Shown here: positions 17,564 through 26,862 of the stretch, in pieces | How the letters are laid out: each line of letters begins with the position of its first letter | Numbering within the stretch: position 1 is the stretch's first letter | NCBI GenBank assembly: GCA_965198915.1 | Contig: CBDAQC010000004.1 | Location: forward strand, 124,001 to 188,000 | Length of the DNA: 64,000 nt | Direction of reading: 5' to 3' | Source: BOG-908 sp965198915 | GTDB taxonomy: Bacteria; Pseudomonadota; Alphaproteobacteria; Acetobacterales; Acetobacteraceae | The notes under the pieces: generated by a model | Databases searched by the model: none | Seen by the model: the letters and a program-made list of their open reading frames with translations, nothing else | Told to the model about the DNA's origin: nothing | Program-made: the position numbers and the translations under genes

Positions 17564-20434
17564 ATGGACACGGTCGTCAATACGCCGACGCAGACCTCGG
17601 CCAATCCGGTCAAGCAGCTTCTGGGCGAGGGCCAGTCGCCCTGGCTGGACTTCATCCGCCGCAGCTTCATCGCCGATGGCAGCCTGCAGAAGCTCGTCGA
17701 GTCCGACGGGCTGGGCGGCGTCACCTCCAACCCGTCGATCTTCGAAAAGGCGATGGGCTCCGGCAACGACTACGATGCCGAGTTCAAGACCCTGGCCCTG
17801 GGCGGCCTGAAGGACGCCCAGGAGATCTACGAGACGATGGCGGTGGCCGACATACAGGCGGTGGCCGCGGTGCTGCATCCGGTGTTCGAGCGCACGAAGG
17901 GCCTGGACGGCTTCGTCAGCCTGGAAGTCTCGCCCTATCTGGCGTTGCGCGAGGAGGACACCGTCACCGAGGCGCGCCGGCTGCACAAATGGGTGGACCG
18001 GCCGAACCTGATGGTAAAGGTGCCCGGCACGCCGGAATGCGTGCCGGCGATACGCACGCTGATCTCCGAGGGGATCAACATCAACGTCACGCTGCTGTTC
18101 TCCAACGACGCCTACAAGGCGGTGGCGGAAGCCTACATCGCCGGGCTGGAGGACCGTCACGCCAAGGGCCTCGACATCAGCCGCATTTCCAGCGTGGCCA
18201 GCTTCTTCGTCAGCCGCATCGACGCACAGATTGACAAGAAGATCGACGAGCGCGTGGCCGCCGGCGACCCCGAAGCCGACGCCTTGAAAAAGCTGCGTGG
18301 CAAAGTTGCGATCGCCAACGCGAAGATGGCTTACGTGCTCTACACGGAAATGGTGGCCACCGACCGCTGGCGGAAGCTGGCGGCAGCCGGCGCCAATCCG
18401 CAACGCCTGCTCTGGGCCAGCACCGGCGTGAAGGACAAGGCGTATAGCGACGTGCTGTATGTCGAGGAACTGATAGGCCGCGACACGGTCGATACGATCC
18501 CGCCGGCGACGATGGATGCGTTCCGCGACCACGGCCACGTGCGCCCGTCGCTGACCGAGAACCTGGATGACGCGCGCCACGTGATGGCCGAAGTCGAACG
18601 CCTGAAGCTCGATCTGCCTGGCGTGACCAAGCATCTTGTGGAAGACGGCGTGCGACTGTTCGCCGACGCCGCGGACGCGCTGCTTCTGGCGGTGGCCAAG
18701 AAGCGCGCGACGCTGCTGGGCAGCAACGTGGCCTCGCTGCATTACAGCCTGCCGGACGCGCTGGACCGCGCGGTGGATGCCAGGCTGGAGGCGTGGCGCA
18801 AGGACGGCACGGTGCGCAAGGTCTGGGCGCGCGACGCCTCCGTGTGGACCGGCGGCCCGGAGGCCAAGTGGCTTGCCTGGCTGGATATCGTGGCCGAGCG
18901 GCTGGAGCACGCCGACGAATTGGAAGCGTTCCAGAAGGACGTGCAGGCGGCCGGCTTCCAGCATGTGCTGCTGCTCGGCATGGGCGGATCCAGCCTTGGG
19001 CCGGAAGTGTTCGGGCGCACATTCGGCAAGCGCGCCGGCTGGCCCGAGCTGCACGTGCTGGACAGCACGGACCCGCAGCAGATCAAGACGTTCGAGAACG
19101 CGGTCGATCTGACAAAGACGCTGTGCATCGTCTCCAGCAAGTCCGGCGGAACGCTGGAGCCGAACATCCTGAAAGCCTATTTCTGGGACAGGATGAAGGC
19201 GGCGGTAGGTGCCGAGCGCGCCGGCCAGCATTTCGTGGCGATCACCGATCCCGGCAGCCACATGCAAAAAGTGGCTGAGGGCGACGGTTTCCGGAAGATT
19301 TTCTACGGCAACCCCGGCATCGGCGGGCGCTACTCGGTGCTGTCCAATTTCGGCATGGTGCCGGCGGCGGCCATCGGCATAGACGTGCGCGCCTTCCTGA
19401 AATCCACCCAGACGATCGTGCAGGCCTGTTCGGCCGGGACGCCGCCTGCCGCCAACCCGGGCGTGGTGCTGGGCGCCATCATGGGCGAGTGCCAGCGCGC
19501 GGGCCACGACAAGGTGACGATCATCGCCTCGCCCGGCATCGCCGACCTGGGCGCCTGGCTGGAACAGCTGATCGCGGAGAGCACCGGCAAGCTGGGCCGC
19601 GGCCTGGTGCCGATCGATAACGAGACGCTGGCCGCACCGGACACTTACGGCCAGGACAGGCTGTTCGCCTATCTGCACGCCGACGACCGCGCCGACGCCA
19701 CGCAGGACAGCGCGGTGACCGCTCTGGAAAAGGCAGGTCACCCGGTAGTGCGCGTGGCCATCAACGGCCACCAGGAGATCGGGCAGCAATTCTTCCTGTG
19801 GGAGTTCGCGACCGCGGTGGCCGGCAGCATCATCGAGATCGACCCGTTCGACCAGCCCGACGTGGAGGCCAGCAAGGTCAAGACGCGCGAGCTGACCGAT
19901 GCGGTCACCAAGACCGGCAAGCTGCCGGACGAGACGCCGTTCGCCACGTTCGGCGAAGTGCGCCTGTTCGCAGACGAGAAGAACGCGGCCGCGCTGAAGG
20001 GTGACAGCCTGGTGGACGTGCTGCGCGCGCAATTCAAGCGCGCGCATGCCGGCGACTATGTGGGCGTGCTGGCTTATGTGGAGCGCAGCCCGGAGACGAT
20101 CGCGCTATTGCAGAAACTGCGGCTGCTGATCAGAGACCGCACGCATCTGGCGGTGGCCGCCGAGTTCGGGCCGCGCTTCCTGCACTCCACCGGGCAGGCC
20201 TACAAAGGCGGGCCGAACAGCGGCGTGTTCCTGCAGATCACCGCGGACGACCGCGCGGACCTGGCCGTGCCCGGCGAGACTTACACGTTCAGCACGGTGA
20301 AGGCGGCGCAGGCGCGCGGCGATTTCGGCGTGCTGGCGGAGCGTGACCGCCGCGCCCTGCGGGTGCATCTGGGACCGGATGTGCAAGCCGGCCTGTCCGC
20401 GCTGACGCAAGCCGTGGAACAGGCACTGTCCTAG
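17564..20434 (+). CDS. Bifunctional transaldolase/phosphoglucose isomerase
   Basis: A 956-residue fusion. The first 370 or so residues are a transaldolase: TSNPSIFEKA, the Schiff-base Lys K152 in LMVKVPGT, and ININVTLLFS. From about residue 400 comes a glucose-6-phosphate isomerase: the phosphate loop GMGGSSLG at 472-479, SSKSGGT, then PGIGGRYSVLSNFG and the NGHQEIGQQFF segment. The fusion would move fructose 6-phosphate between the two pathways in one polypeptide. Similar Tal-Pgi fusions are known in acetic acid bacteria and some others. AGGAG lies about 9 bases before the ATG. It follows tkt by 98 bases and precedes gnd by 102. Confidence 0.95.
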   Translation: MDTVVNTPTQTSANPVKQLLGEGQSPWLDFIRRSFIADGSLQKLVESDGLGGVTSNPSIFEKAMGSGNDYDAEFKTLALGGLKDAQEIYETMAVADIQAVAAVLHPVFERTKGLDGFVSLEVSPYLALREEDTVTEARRLHKWVDRPNLMVKVPGTPECVPAIRTLISEGININVTLLFSNDAYKAVAEAYIAGLEDRHAKGLDISRISSVASFFVSRIDAQIDKKIDERVAAGDPEADALKKLRGKVAIANAKMAYVLYTEMVATDRWRKLAAAGANPQRLLWASTGVKDKAYSDVLYVEELIGRDTVDTIPPATMDAFRDHGHVRPSLTENLDDARHVMAEVERLKLDLPGVTKHLVEDGVRLFADAADALLLAVAKKRATLLGSNVASLHYSLPDALDRAVDARLEAWRKDGTVRKVWARDASVWTGGPEAKWLAWLDIVAERLEHADELEAFQKDVQAAGFQHVLLLGMGGSSLGPEVFGRTFGKRAGWPELHVLDSTDPQQIKTFENAVDLTKTLCIVSSKSGGTLEPNILKAYFWDRMKAAVGAERAGQHFVAITDPGSHMQKVAEGDGFRKIFYGNPGIGGRYSVLSNFGMVPAAAIGIDVRAFLKSTQTIVQACSAGTPPAANPGVVLGAIMGECQRAGHDKVTIIASPGIADLGAWLEQLIAESTGKLGRGLVPIDNETLAAPDTYGQDRLFAYLHADDRADATQDSAVTALEKAGHPVVRVAINGHQEIGQQFFLWEFATAVAGSIIEIDPFDQPDVEASKVKTRELTDAVTKTGKLPDETPFATFGEVRLFADEKNAAALKGDSLVDVLRAQFKRAHAGDYVGVLAYVERSPETIALLQKLRLLIRDRTHLAVAAEFGPRFLHSTGQAYKGGPNSGVFLQITADDRADLAVPGETYTFSTVKAAQARGDFGVLAERDRRALRVHLGPDVQAGLSALTQAVEQALS

Positions 20435-20536
20435 CGCGGCAGGCGGGGCACACGGCCCGCCCGCTCCCCCGCCCCGAATGCCGGGCGCGGGACGCGGGGC
20501 AGCGATCCACGGCCTGATTTTCTTGGAGGAATACAC

Positions 20537-21511
20537 ATGCAATTAGGCGTAATCGGCCTGGGCCGGATGGGCGGCAACATAAGCGTGCGCCTGATGCGGG
20601 CGGGCCATCATTGCGTGGTGTACGACCACAGCCCGGACGCGGTGGCCCGTGTGTCCGGCGAGGGTGCCGTGGGTGCGAAGGACCTGGCGGACCTGCTGCG
20701 CGGGCTGGAGAAGCCGCGTGCGGTGTGGGTGATGCTGCCCGCAGGCCAGATCACCGAGGACACCATCGCCACCCTGGCCGAGCACATGGAGGCCGGCGAC
20801 ACCATCATCGACGGCGGCAACACCTTCTACAAGGACGACATACGCCGTGCCGCCAAGCTGCGGGAGCGCGGCATCGACTACGTGGACGTGGGGACCTCCG
20901 GTGGCGTCTGGGGCCTGGAGCGCGGCTACTGCATGATGATCGGCGGACCCGACGAAGTGGTGCGCCGGCTGGATCCGATCTTCGCCACGCTGGCGCCCGG
21001 CATGGGCGACATCGGCCGCACCAAGGAGCGCAAAGGTGGCGATCCGCGCCCCGAGCAGGGCTACATGTATTGCGGTCCAGCCGGATCGGGGCATTTCGTG
21101 AAGATGGTGCATAACGGCATCGAATACGGAATGATGCAGGCCTACGCGGAAGGGTTCGACGTGCTGCAGGGCAAGGCGTCCACCGATTTGGCGGAGGACC
21201 AGCGCTTCACGCTGAACCTGCCGGACATCGCCGAAGTCTGGCGCCGCGGCAGCGTGGTCTCCTCCTGGCTGCTGGACCTCACCGCCTCGGCGCTCGCGGA
21301 CAGCCCCACGCTGGACGAATTCACCGGCCATGTCAGCGATTCCGGCGAAGGGCGCTGGACGGTGGAGGCGGCGATCGAGGAGGCGGTGCCTGTCCCGGTT
21401 CTGTCCACGTCCCTGTTCGCGCGCTTCCGCTCGCGCTCGGGCAACACGTTCGGCGAAAAACTGCTGAGCGCCATGCGCAACAAGTTCGGCGGCCACGTGG
21501 AACCGCATTAG
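20537..21511 (+). CDS. gnd: 6-phosphogluconate dehydrogenase, short form
   Basis: 324 residues, the short (YqeC/GndA-like) form rather than the 470-residue enzyme. It oxidises and decarboxylates 6-phosphogluconate to ribulose 5-phosphate. It has the nucleotide loop GLGRMGGN near the start, DGGNTFYKDD, DVGTSGGVWG and the catalytic K-x-x-H-N-x-I-E-Y segment (FVKMVHNGIEYGMM). An Asp at the end of the second strand (VVYDHS) favours NAD over NADP, by analogy with other Rossmann enzymes. The ribosome site GGAGGA is strong. A 24-base palindrome follows three bases after its stop. Confidence 0.95.
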   Translation: MQLGVIGLGRMGGNISVRLMRAGHHCVVYDHSPDAVARVSGEGAVGAKDLADLLRGLEKPRAVWVMLPAGQITEDTIATLAEHMEAGDTIIDGGNTFYKDDIRRAAKLRERGIDYVDVGTSGGVWGLERGYCMMIGGPDEVVRRLDPIFATLAPGMGDIGRTKERKGGDPRPEQGYMYCGPAGSGHFVKMVHNGIEYGMMQAYAEGFDVLQGKASTDLAEDQRFTLNLPDIAEVWRRGSVVSSWLLDLTASALADSPTLDEFTGHVSDSGEGRWTVEAAIEEAVPVPVLSTSLFARFRSRSGNTFGEKLLSAMRNKFGGHVEPH

Positions 21512-21514
21512 AGC

Positions 21515-21596
21515 GTAGGCGGCCCGCGGGCCGCCTACAGGGAGCAAAAGTTTTTTGGTTCTTTTTTCCAAAAAAGAACCGCTTCCTTTCTTCCTG
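21515..21596. repeat. Perfect 24-base palindrome plus repeat family B right arm
   Basis: 21,515-21,538 is a perfect GC-rich palindrome (GTAGGCGG... to ...CCGCCTAC) that could act as a terminator stem for gnd. From 21,544 a family B right arm follows: CAAAAGTTTTTT, then a perfect GGTTCTTTTTT-CC-AAAAAAGAACC hairpin and a CTTCC-rich tail. The arm ends about 17 bases before the zwf start. The left arm is missing and the palindrome takes its place. Confidence 0.8.
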
Positions 21597-21612
21597 TTTC
21601 AGGATCGCGCAC

Positions 21613-23148
21613 ATGGACCAGCAAAGCGCCCACCCAGGCTTGAGCGACCCGGCCACGCTGTCCAAGGCGACCCAGGCACCCGCCTGCACCTTCGTCATTT
21701 TCGGCGCCGGCGGAGACCTCACGCGCCGTCTGCTGATGCCGGCGCTGTACAACTTACGGCTGGCCGGGCTGCTGAATGACGGTTTCCGTATCATCGGCGT
21801 GGACGTGCGCGAGATGGACGACGCGGCGTTCCGTGACCATCTCGGCGAGGCGATGACGCATTTCGTCACCGAGCGGCGTGGCGACAGTACTGCCAAGCTG
21901 GACCAGGAGTCCTGGGACTGGATGAGCGAGCGGCTCAGCTACCTGTCAGGCGATTTCGCCAATCCGGAGACGTTTGCGCGGCTGGGCCAGTCGATCTCCG
22001 GCAACGTGGTATTCTACTGCGCCACCGCGGCACGCTTCTTCGACCAGCTCGCCCAACAGCTCTCGCGCGCCGGCCTGCTGCAGGAAGCGGACGGCGCGTT
22101 CCGCCGCATGGTGGTGGAGAAGCCGTTCGGCCACGACCTGGCGAGCGCGCGCGCGCTGAACGCCGCCCTGCTCTCCGTCATGCAGGAAAGCCAGATCTAC
22201 CGGATCGACCACTATCTGGGAAAGGAGACGGTGCAGAACATCATGGCGCTGCGTTTTTCCAACGGCATATTCGAGCCGATCTGGAAGCGCGACAACATCG
22301 ACCACGTGCAGATCACCGTGGCCGAGACGGTGGGCGTGGAGCGCCGCGGCAAGTTCTACGAAGGCACCGGGGCGCTGCGCGACATGGTGCCGAACCACAT
22401 CTTCCAGCTGCTCTCCATGGTGGCGATGGAAGCGCCCACCTCGTTCGATGCGGATGCGGTACGTTCGGAAAAGGCCAAGGTGATACAGGCGATACACCCG
22501 CTGGCCGGCCGTGCCGCGATACATGACGTGGTGCGCGGCCAATACCGCACCGGCCATTACGGCACGGAGCAGGTGCCAGGCTACCGGCAGGAGCCGGATG
22601 TGGACCCGCTGTCCAGCACGGAGACCTACATCGCCATGAAGCTGGCGATCGACAATTGGCGCTGGGCCGGCGTGCCGTTCTACATACGCACCGGCAAGCG
22701 CATGGCGCGCCGCTGCACCGAAGTGTCCATACATTTCAAGCAGGCGCCGTTCGCGCTGTTCCGGGACACGCCGGTAAACAAGCTGACGCCGAACATCATG
22801 TTCCTGCACATACAGCCGACCGAGGGTGTGACGCTGCAGTTCAGCGCCAAATTGCCCGGGCCGCGCGTGAAGCTCGGCGGCGTCAGCATGAACTTCAACT
22901 ACGCGGACTACTTCCACGAAGGCCCGAGCACCGGCTACGAAACCCTGCTCTACGATTGCTTGGTGGGCGACGCCACACTGTTCCAGCGCGCGGACAACGT
23001 GGAAGCCGGCTGGTCCATCGTGCAGCCGGCGCTGGACGCGTGGGAGGCCGGGCACATACACGTCCATCCCTACGCCGCGGGCAGCCAGGGGCCGGACGAG
23101 TCCGCCGAGATGCTGCATCGGGACCACCGCAGCTGGATTTCCTGCTGA
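21613..23148 (+). CDS. zwf: Glucose-6-phosphate 1-dehydrogenase
   Basis: 511 residues; the first enzyme of the oxidative pentose-phosphate and Entner-Doudoroff routes, making 6-phosphogluconolactone and NAD(P)H. The coenzyme loop GAGGDLT is at 31-37 and the signature RIDHYLGKE at 197-205, with the catalytic His H200. The C-terminal NADP-structural region (IRTGKRMARRCTEV) is intact. Its ATG follows a family B repeat arm. The stop is one base away from the next gene's ATG, so zwf and the first HAD gene are coupled. Confidence 0.97.
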   Translation: MDQQSAHPGLSDPATLSKATQAPACTFVIFGAGGDLTRRLLMPALYNLRLAGLLNDGFRIIGVDVREMDDAAFRDHLGEAMTHFVTERRGDSTAKLDQESWDWMSERLSYLSGDFANPETFARLGQSISGNVVFYCATAARFFDQLAQQLSRAGLLQEADGAFRRMVVEKPFGHDLASARALNAALLSVMQESQIYRIDHYLGKETVQNIMALRFSNGIFEPIWKRDNIDHVQITVAETVGVERRGKFYEGTGALRDMVPNHIFQLLSMVAMEAPTSFDADAVRSEKAKVIQAIHPLAGRAAIHDVVRGQYRTGHYGTEQVPGYRQEPDVDPLSSTETYIAMKLAIDNWRWAGVPFYIRTGKRMARRCTEVSIHFKQAPFALFRDTPVNKLTPNIMFLHIQPTEGVTLQFSAKLPGPRVKLGGVSMNFNYADYFHEGPSTGYETLLYDCLVGDATLFQRADNVEAGWSIVQPALDAWEAGHIHVHPYAAGSQGPDESAEMLHRDHRSWISC

Positions 23149-23149
23149 C

Positions 23150-23959
23150 ATGATACGCCTGCTGGTCTCCGACATAGACGGCACGCTGGTCACACGCGAC
23201 AAGGAGCTGACGCCGCCGGTGCGCGCCGCGGCCGAAATCCTCGTCCAGCACGGCGTCAAGCTGGTGCTCGTCAGCAGCAGGCCGCCCCAGGGCGTGGCCA
23301 TCTTCGCCGACGCGCTGGGACTGTCCACGCCGCGCGCGGCGTTCAACGGCGGCGTGTTTACCACGCAATCGGGCGAGGTGCTGCGGGCCGAGCTGCTGGC
23401 GGAGGATGCCGCGCACGAAGCGCTGGACTATCTGCGCGCGCAGGGCATCACGCCGTGGCTGTTCACCACGGACGAATGGCTGCTGACCGACCCTGATGGC
23501 GACTACGTGAGCTGGGAACAGCGCACCGTGCGCATGGAACATCACGTGGTCCGCGATCTGGGCGAGCATGCCAGCCGCGCCGGCAAGATCATGGCGGCGT
23601 CGAAGGATTTCGCCAAACTGCGGGCTTGCGAGGCGGAGCTGCAGCGCCGGCTGGACAAGCGCGCCGCGGTGCACCGCAGCCAGGATTACTACCTGGACAT
23701 CACCAACCCGCGCGCCAACAAGGGCGAGGCGGTGCGCGAAGCCGCGCGCCTGCTGGGCGTGAACCTGGCGGAGACTGCCTGCATCGGCGACATGCATAAC
23801 GACCTGCCGATGTTCGACGTGGCAGCCTACAAGATCGCCATGGGCAACGCGCCGGCGGACATGCAGGCGCGCGCGGATTACGTGTCCGTCAGCAACCAGG
23901 ACAGCGGCTGGGCGAAGGCCGTGCAGGACTTCATCCTGCCGCACAACGCAAAGGGCTAG
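23150..23959 (+). CDS. HAD-superfamily phosphatase (Cof/IIB type), first of a pair
   Basis: 269 residues. Catalytic motif D8-x-D10 (VSDIDGTLVT), motif II SSRPP, the type IIB cap, and motif IV IGDMHNDLPMF with a preceding Lys in PRANKGEA. These are sugar-phosphate phosphatases in general, and the substrate is unknown. Its ATG is one base after the zwf stop. The neighbours suggest a sugar-phosphate substrate or a clean-up role for side products. The next gene is a related but distinct paralogue, so this looks like an old tandem duplication. Confidence 0.9.
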   Translation: MIRLLVSDIDGTLVTRDKELTPPVRAAAEILVQHGVKLVLVSSRPPQGVAIFADALGLSTPRAAFNGGVFTTQSGEVLRAELLAEDAAHEALDYLRAQGITPWLFTTDEWLLTDPDGDYVSWEQRTVRMEHHVVRDLGEHASRAGKIMAASKDFAKLRACEAELQRRLDKRAAVHRSQDYYLDITNPRANKGEAVREAARLLGVNLAETACIGDMHNDLPMFDVAAYKIAMGNAPADMQARADYVSVSNQDSGWAKAVQDFILPHNAKG

Positions 23960-23962
23960 ATC

Positions 23963-24775
23963 ATGGCAGGCATAAAACTGCTGCTGGCGGACGTGGACGG
24001 CACGCTGGTCACCAAGGAGAAGCATCTGACCGAGCGCGCGATCGCCGCCGTCGGCAAGCTGCGCGAACACGGCATAAAGTTCGCCATCACCAGCGGCCGT
24101 CCGCCGCGCGGCATGCAGATGCTGGTGGGCCCGCTGGCCATAGACACGCCGCTGGCCGGCTTCAACGGCGGCATGTGGGTGAACCCGGACCTCTCGCCGA
24201 TCGCCGCGCGCACGCTGCCGCGCGATGTGGCCGACCGCACAATGAAGCTGCTGCAGGATGGCGGCCTGGACGCATGGGTGTACACCGGCGAGGCCTGGTT
24301 CGTGCACGACAAGGACGCGCCGCACGTGGCGCGCGAGGCCTGGACGGTGAAGTTCGAGCCCACGGTGACCGCCGACTTCAACGACGCGCTGGACCGCGCG
24401 GTGAAGATCGTGGGCGTGACGGACGATGCAGAGCGCGCCGAGCGGGTGGAACGCGAGGTGCAAGAGGCCCTGGGCGCCACCGCGTCGGCCGCCCGCTCGC
24501 AACCCTATTACCTGGACGTGACGCACCCGGACGCCAACAAAGGGTATGCGATCGGCTTCCTGGCCCAACGGCTGGGTCTGCAGACCAGCGAAATCGCCAC
24601 CATTGGCGACCAGCCGAACGACGTGCTGATGTTCAAGAAAAGCGGCCTGTCCATCGCCATGGGCAACGCCAGTGACGCGGTGAAAAAGCAGGCCAACGAA
24701 GTCACCACGTCCAGCGAGGACGAGGGATTCGCCCGCGCAGTCGAACGTTTCATCCTGGGGACAGCGAATGCCTGA
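23963..24775 (+). CDS. HAD-superfamily phosphatase (Cof/IIB type), second of a pair
   Basis: 270 residues. D10-x-D12 in LADVDGTLVTKEK, motif II TSGRPPRGM, then YYLDVTHPDANKGYA and IGDQPNDVLMF. It shares layout and many motifs with the gene before it, but the cap regions differ clearly, so the two may have separate substrates. The start is three bases after the previous stop and the end overlaps pgl by eight bases. Both HAD genes are therefore fixed members of the operon rather than chance neighbours. Confidence 0.9.
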   Translation: MAGIKLLLADVDGTLVTKEKHLTERAIAAVGKLREHGIKFAITSGRPPRGMQMLVGPLAIDTPLAGFNGGMWVNPDLSPIAARTLPRDVADRTMKLLQDGGLDAWVYTGEAWFVHDKDAPHVAREAWTVKFEPTVTADFNDALDRAVKIVGVTDDAERAERVEREVQEALGATASAARSQPYYLDVTHPDANKGYAIGFLAQRLGLQTSEIATIGDQPNDVLMFKKSGLSIAMGNASDAVKKQANEVTTSSEDEGFARAVERFILGTANA

Positions 24776-25481
24776 GCGCGCCATCGTCACCCTGCCCGAC
24801 CCGGACGCGCTGGCCCGCCACGTGGCGGACTGGCTGACCGGCCTGGCCACGGCCGCGCCCGGCCGGTTCTCCATCGCCCTGTCCGGCGGGTCCACGCCGA
24901 AGCGCCTGTTCGAGATACTGGCCGAGCCCGCGCGTGCCGCCCGCTTCCCCTGGACGCGCACGCATCTGTTCTGGGGCGACGAGCGCTTCGTTCCCTACGA
25001 CCACCCTGACAGCAACTACCGCATGACGCGGCTGGCGCTGCTGGACCACGTGGCGATCCCGCCCGACAACATCCACCCGATGCCCATCAGCGGTGACCCC
25101 GCCCAGGCCGCGCGCGACTATCAGGCGACCCTGCAGGCCTATTACCAGGCCGAATCCCTGGACATGACGCGGCCGCTGTTCGACGTGGTGCTGCTCGGCC
25201 TGGGCGAGAACGGCCACACGGCCTCGCTCTTCCCCGGCACCAATTCCCTGGACGAGACGCTGGCCTGGGTGACGCCGGTGACCGAGAACGTGCCGCAGCC
25301 GCGCCTGACGCTGACTTATCCGGCGATCGCCTGCAGCAGATACGCGGCCTTCCTGGTGGCAGGCGCGGGCAAGGCCAGCGTGCTACGCCTGGTGCTGGAC
25401 GGCGACAGGACGCAGCCGGCGGCGCGTGTCACGTCCGCGGGGCAGGTGATCTGGTTTACGGATGCGGCGGCGGTGAAGTAA
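24768..25481 (+). CDS. pgl: 6-phosphogluconolactonase (DevB/SOL family)
   Basis: 237 residues. It hydrolyses the lactone made by Zwf to 6-phosphogluconate. Family features are SGGSTPKRLFEIL, the FWGDERFVPYDHPDSNYRM segment, and LGLGENGHTASLFPG with the catalytic His. The start overlaps the end of the preceding HAD gene by eight bases, which indicates coupling. Together with zwf, gnd and gntK it completes the route from glucose 6-phosphate or gluconate to ribulose 5-phosphate. Confidence 0.96.
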   Translation: MPERAIVTLPDPDALARHVADWLTGLATAAPGRFSIALSGGSTPKRLFEILAEPARAARFPWTRTHLFWGDERFVPYDHPDSNYRMTRLALLDHVAIPPDNIHPMPISGDPAQAARDYQATLQAYYQAESLDMTRPLFDVVLLGLGENGHTASLFPGTNSLDETLAWVTPVTENVPQPRLTLTYPAIACSRYAAFLVAGAGKASVLRLVLDGDRTQPAARVTSAGQVIWFTDAAAVK

Positions 25482-25643
25482 GGCAAGGCCTTCTTTTTTG
25501 AAAAAAAGAAGCAAAAAACTTTTGCTCCCCCCGACGCTGCCGATGCCTCGCACTGTTCGGATAAAACCGGCTGATGCAGATGCGGGGAGATAAAAGTTTT
25601 TTGGTTCTTTTTTTCAAAAAAGAACTGCTTCCTTTCTTCCTTT
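25482..25643. repeat. Repeat family B, full copy between pgl and rpiA
   Basis: Left arm: CTTCTTTTTT-GA-AAAAAAGAAG hairpin then CAAAAAACTTTTG. Right arm: AAAAGTTTTTTGG then a GTTCTTTTTTT/AAAAAAGAAC hairpin. The spacer of about 70 bases is unlike that of other copies. The left stem uses CTTC/GAAG and the right uses GTTC/GAAC, so each arm pairs within itself. Confidence 0.88.
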
Positions 25644-25653
25644 CAGGTGCCCC

Positions 25654-26334
25654 ATGCCCTCACGCGACGACCTGAAACGAGACGCCGCCCACCAGGCCGC
25701 CGACATGATCGAAAACGGCATGGTGGTCGGGCTCGGCACCGGCTCCACCGCCACGTTCTTCATCGAGGCGCTGATCGCCCGCAAGCCGGACATACTCTGC
25801 ATACCCACCTCCGAGCGCAGCGCCGCGCAGGCGCGCGAGGGCGGGCTGCGACTCACCGATTTCGCGCATACCGCCAGCATCGACATCTGCGTGGACGGTG
25901 CGGACGAGATCAAGCGGGACAGCCTGGACCTGGTGAAGGGCCTGGGCGGCGCCCTGCTGCGGGAGAAGCTGGTGGCGAGCGCCGCGAAGCGGCTGATCAT
26001 CATCGCGGACGGTCAGAAGCTGGTCGACTGGCTGGGCACCACGGCGCCGGTGCCGGTTGAGGTGACGCCGTTCGCCTGGGAGCTGACCGCCAGCCGCCTG
26101 GCCGGGCTGGCCGCCAGCGTGGCGCGCCGGGCGCAGCCGGACGGCCGCCCGTATCTGACGGATGGCGGCAATTACATACTCGATTGCGGCTTCGGCGCGA
26201 TCGCGGATGCCGCCGTCACCGATCGCAAGCTGCGGGAGATCGTGGGCGTGGTGGAGACGGGGTTGTTCGTGGGCATGGCGGAGCTGGCGCTGGTGGCCGG
26301 TGCCGAGGGCGTCAGCCGCTTCCAGCGCGCATGA
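25654..26334 (+). CDS. rpiA: Ribose-5-phosphate isomerase A
   Basis: 226 residues. It interconverts ribose 5-phosphate and ribulose 5-phosphate. The phosphate loop GLGTGST is at 26-32, VDGADEI carries the catalytic acid, and KGLGGALLREK the catalytic Lys region. The ATG comes about 10 bases after a family B repeat arm, with only a weak AGGTG ribosome site. Its stop overlaps the gntK start in ATGA, so the two are translationally coupled. Confidence 0.97.
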   Translation: MPSRDDLKRDAAHQAADMIENGMVVGLGTGSTATFFIEALIARKPDILCIPTSERSAAQAREGGLRLTDFAHTASIDICVDGADEIKRDSLDLVKGLGGALLREKLVASAAKRLIIIADGQKLVDWLGTTAPVPVEVTPFAWELTASRLAGLAASVARRAQPDGRPYLTDGGNYILDCGFGAIADAAVTDRKLREIVGVVETGLFVGMAELALVAGAEGVSRFQRA

Positions 26335-26849
26335 CCGGGGCTGGCAAGCCGTGCGTGTTCATCGTGATGGGTGTATCGGGGTCGGGCAAATCCACCGTGG
26401 CCGAAGCGGTGAACGAGGAGCTGCACTGGCCTTATCAGGAGGGTGACGCGCTTCACCCCCCTTCCAACGTGCAGAAGATGCATCATGGCATTCCGCTGAC
26501 GGACGCGGACAGGGCGCCGTGGCTGGCCAGCGTGAAGGGCTGGATCGATGCGCGCGTGGCCGCCGGCGAGCCGGGCCTGATCACCTGTTCGGCGCTGAAG
26601 CGCGCCTATCGCACGGGCCTGGTGGGCGGCCGACCGAACGTGCGGCTGCTTTATTTGAAGGCCGATCCGGCGGTGCTGGAAGCGCGCCTGCGCCAGCGGA
26701 CGGGGCATTTCATGCCTGCCAGCCTGCTGGAAAGCCAGCTCAGCACGCTGGAGGAACCAGGGGCGGACGAGCGGCCTATCGTGGTGCAGGTGGAGGGCGA
26801 GCGAGCGGCGACGGTACGCGACGCGCTCGCCGCGATCCGGGCCGCCTGA
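26331..26849 (+). CDS. gntK: Gluconokinase
   Basis: 172 residues. It phosphorylates gluconate to 6-phosphogluconate with ATP. Walker A GVSGSGKST is at residues 14-22, followed by GDALHPPSNVQKM, the substrate-binding region of this family, and CSALKRAYR and RTGHFMP. The ATG overlaps the rpiA stop. In acetic acid bacteria gluconate is made in bulk by periplasmic glucose oxidation, so a kinase at the end of this operon would feed it straight to gnd; that link is inference. Confidence 0.95.
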   Translation: MTGAGKPCVFIVMGVSGSGKSTVAEAVNEELHWPYQEGDALHPPSNVQKMHHGIPLTDADRAPWLASVKGWIDARVAAGEPGLITCSALKRAYRTGLVGGRPNVRLLYLKADPAVLEARLRQRTGHFMPASLLESQLSTLEEPGADERPIVVQVEGERAATVRDALAAIRAA

Positions 26850-26862
26850 CGGCGCTGCCCGG

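Noticed and set aside
17546..20047. An 833-residue open frame antisense to the Tal-Pgi gene, and similar long ones such as 13,228-15,339 and 15,711-17,534.
   Set aside because: Long antisense frames are normal in GC-rich coding DNA. Their translations are low-complexity, rich in Arg, His, Gln and Val, with no family motifs, and the sense frames encode known enzymes.
23150..24775. The two HAD genes as one gene split by a frameshift.
   Set aside because: Each has its own complete set of DxD and GDxxND motifs and a normal length, so they are two paralogues.
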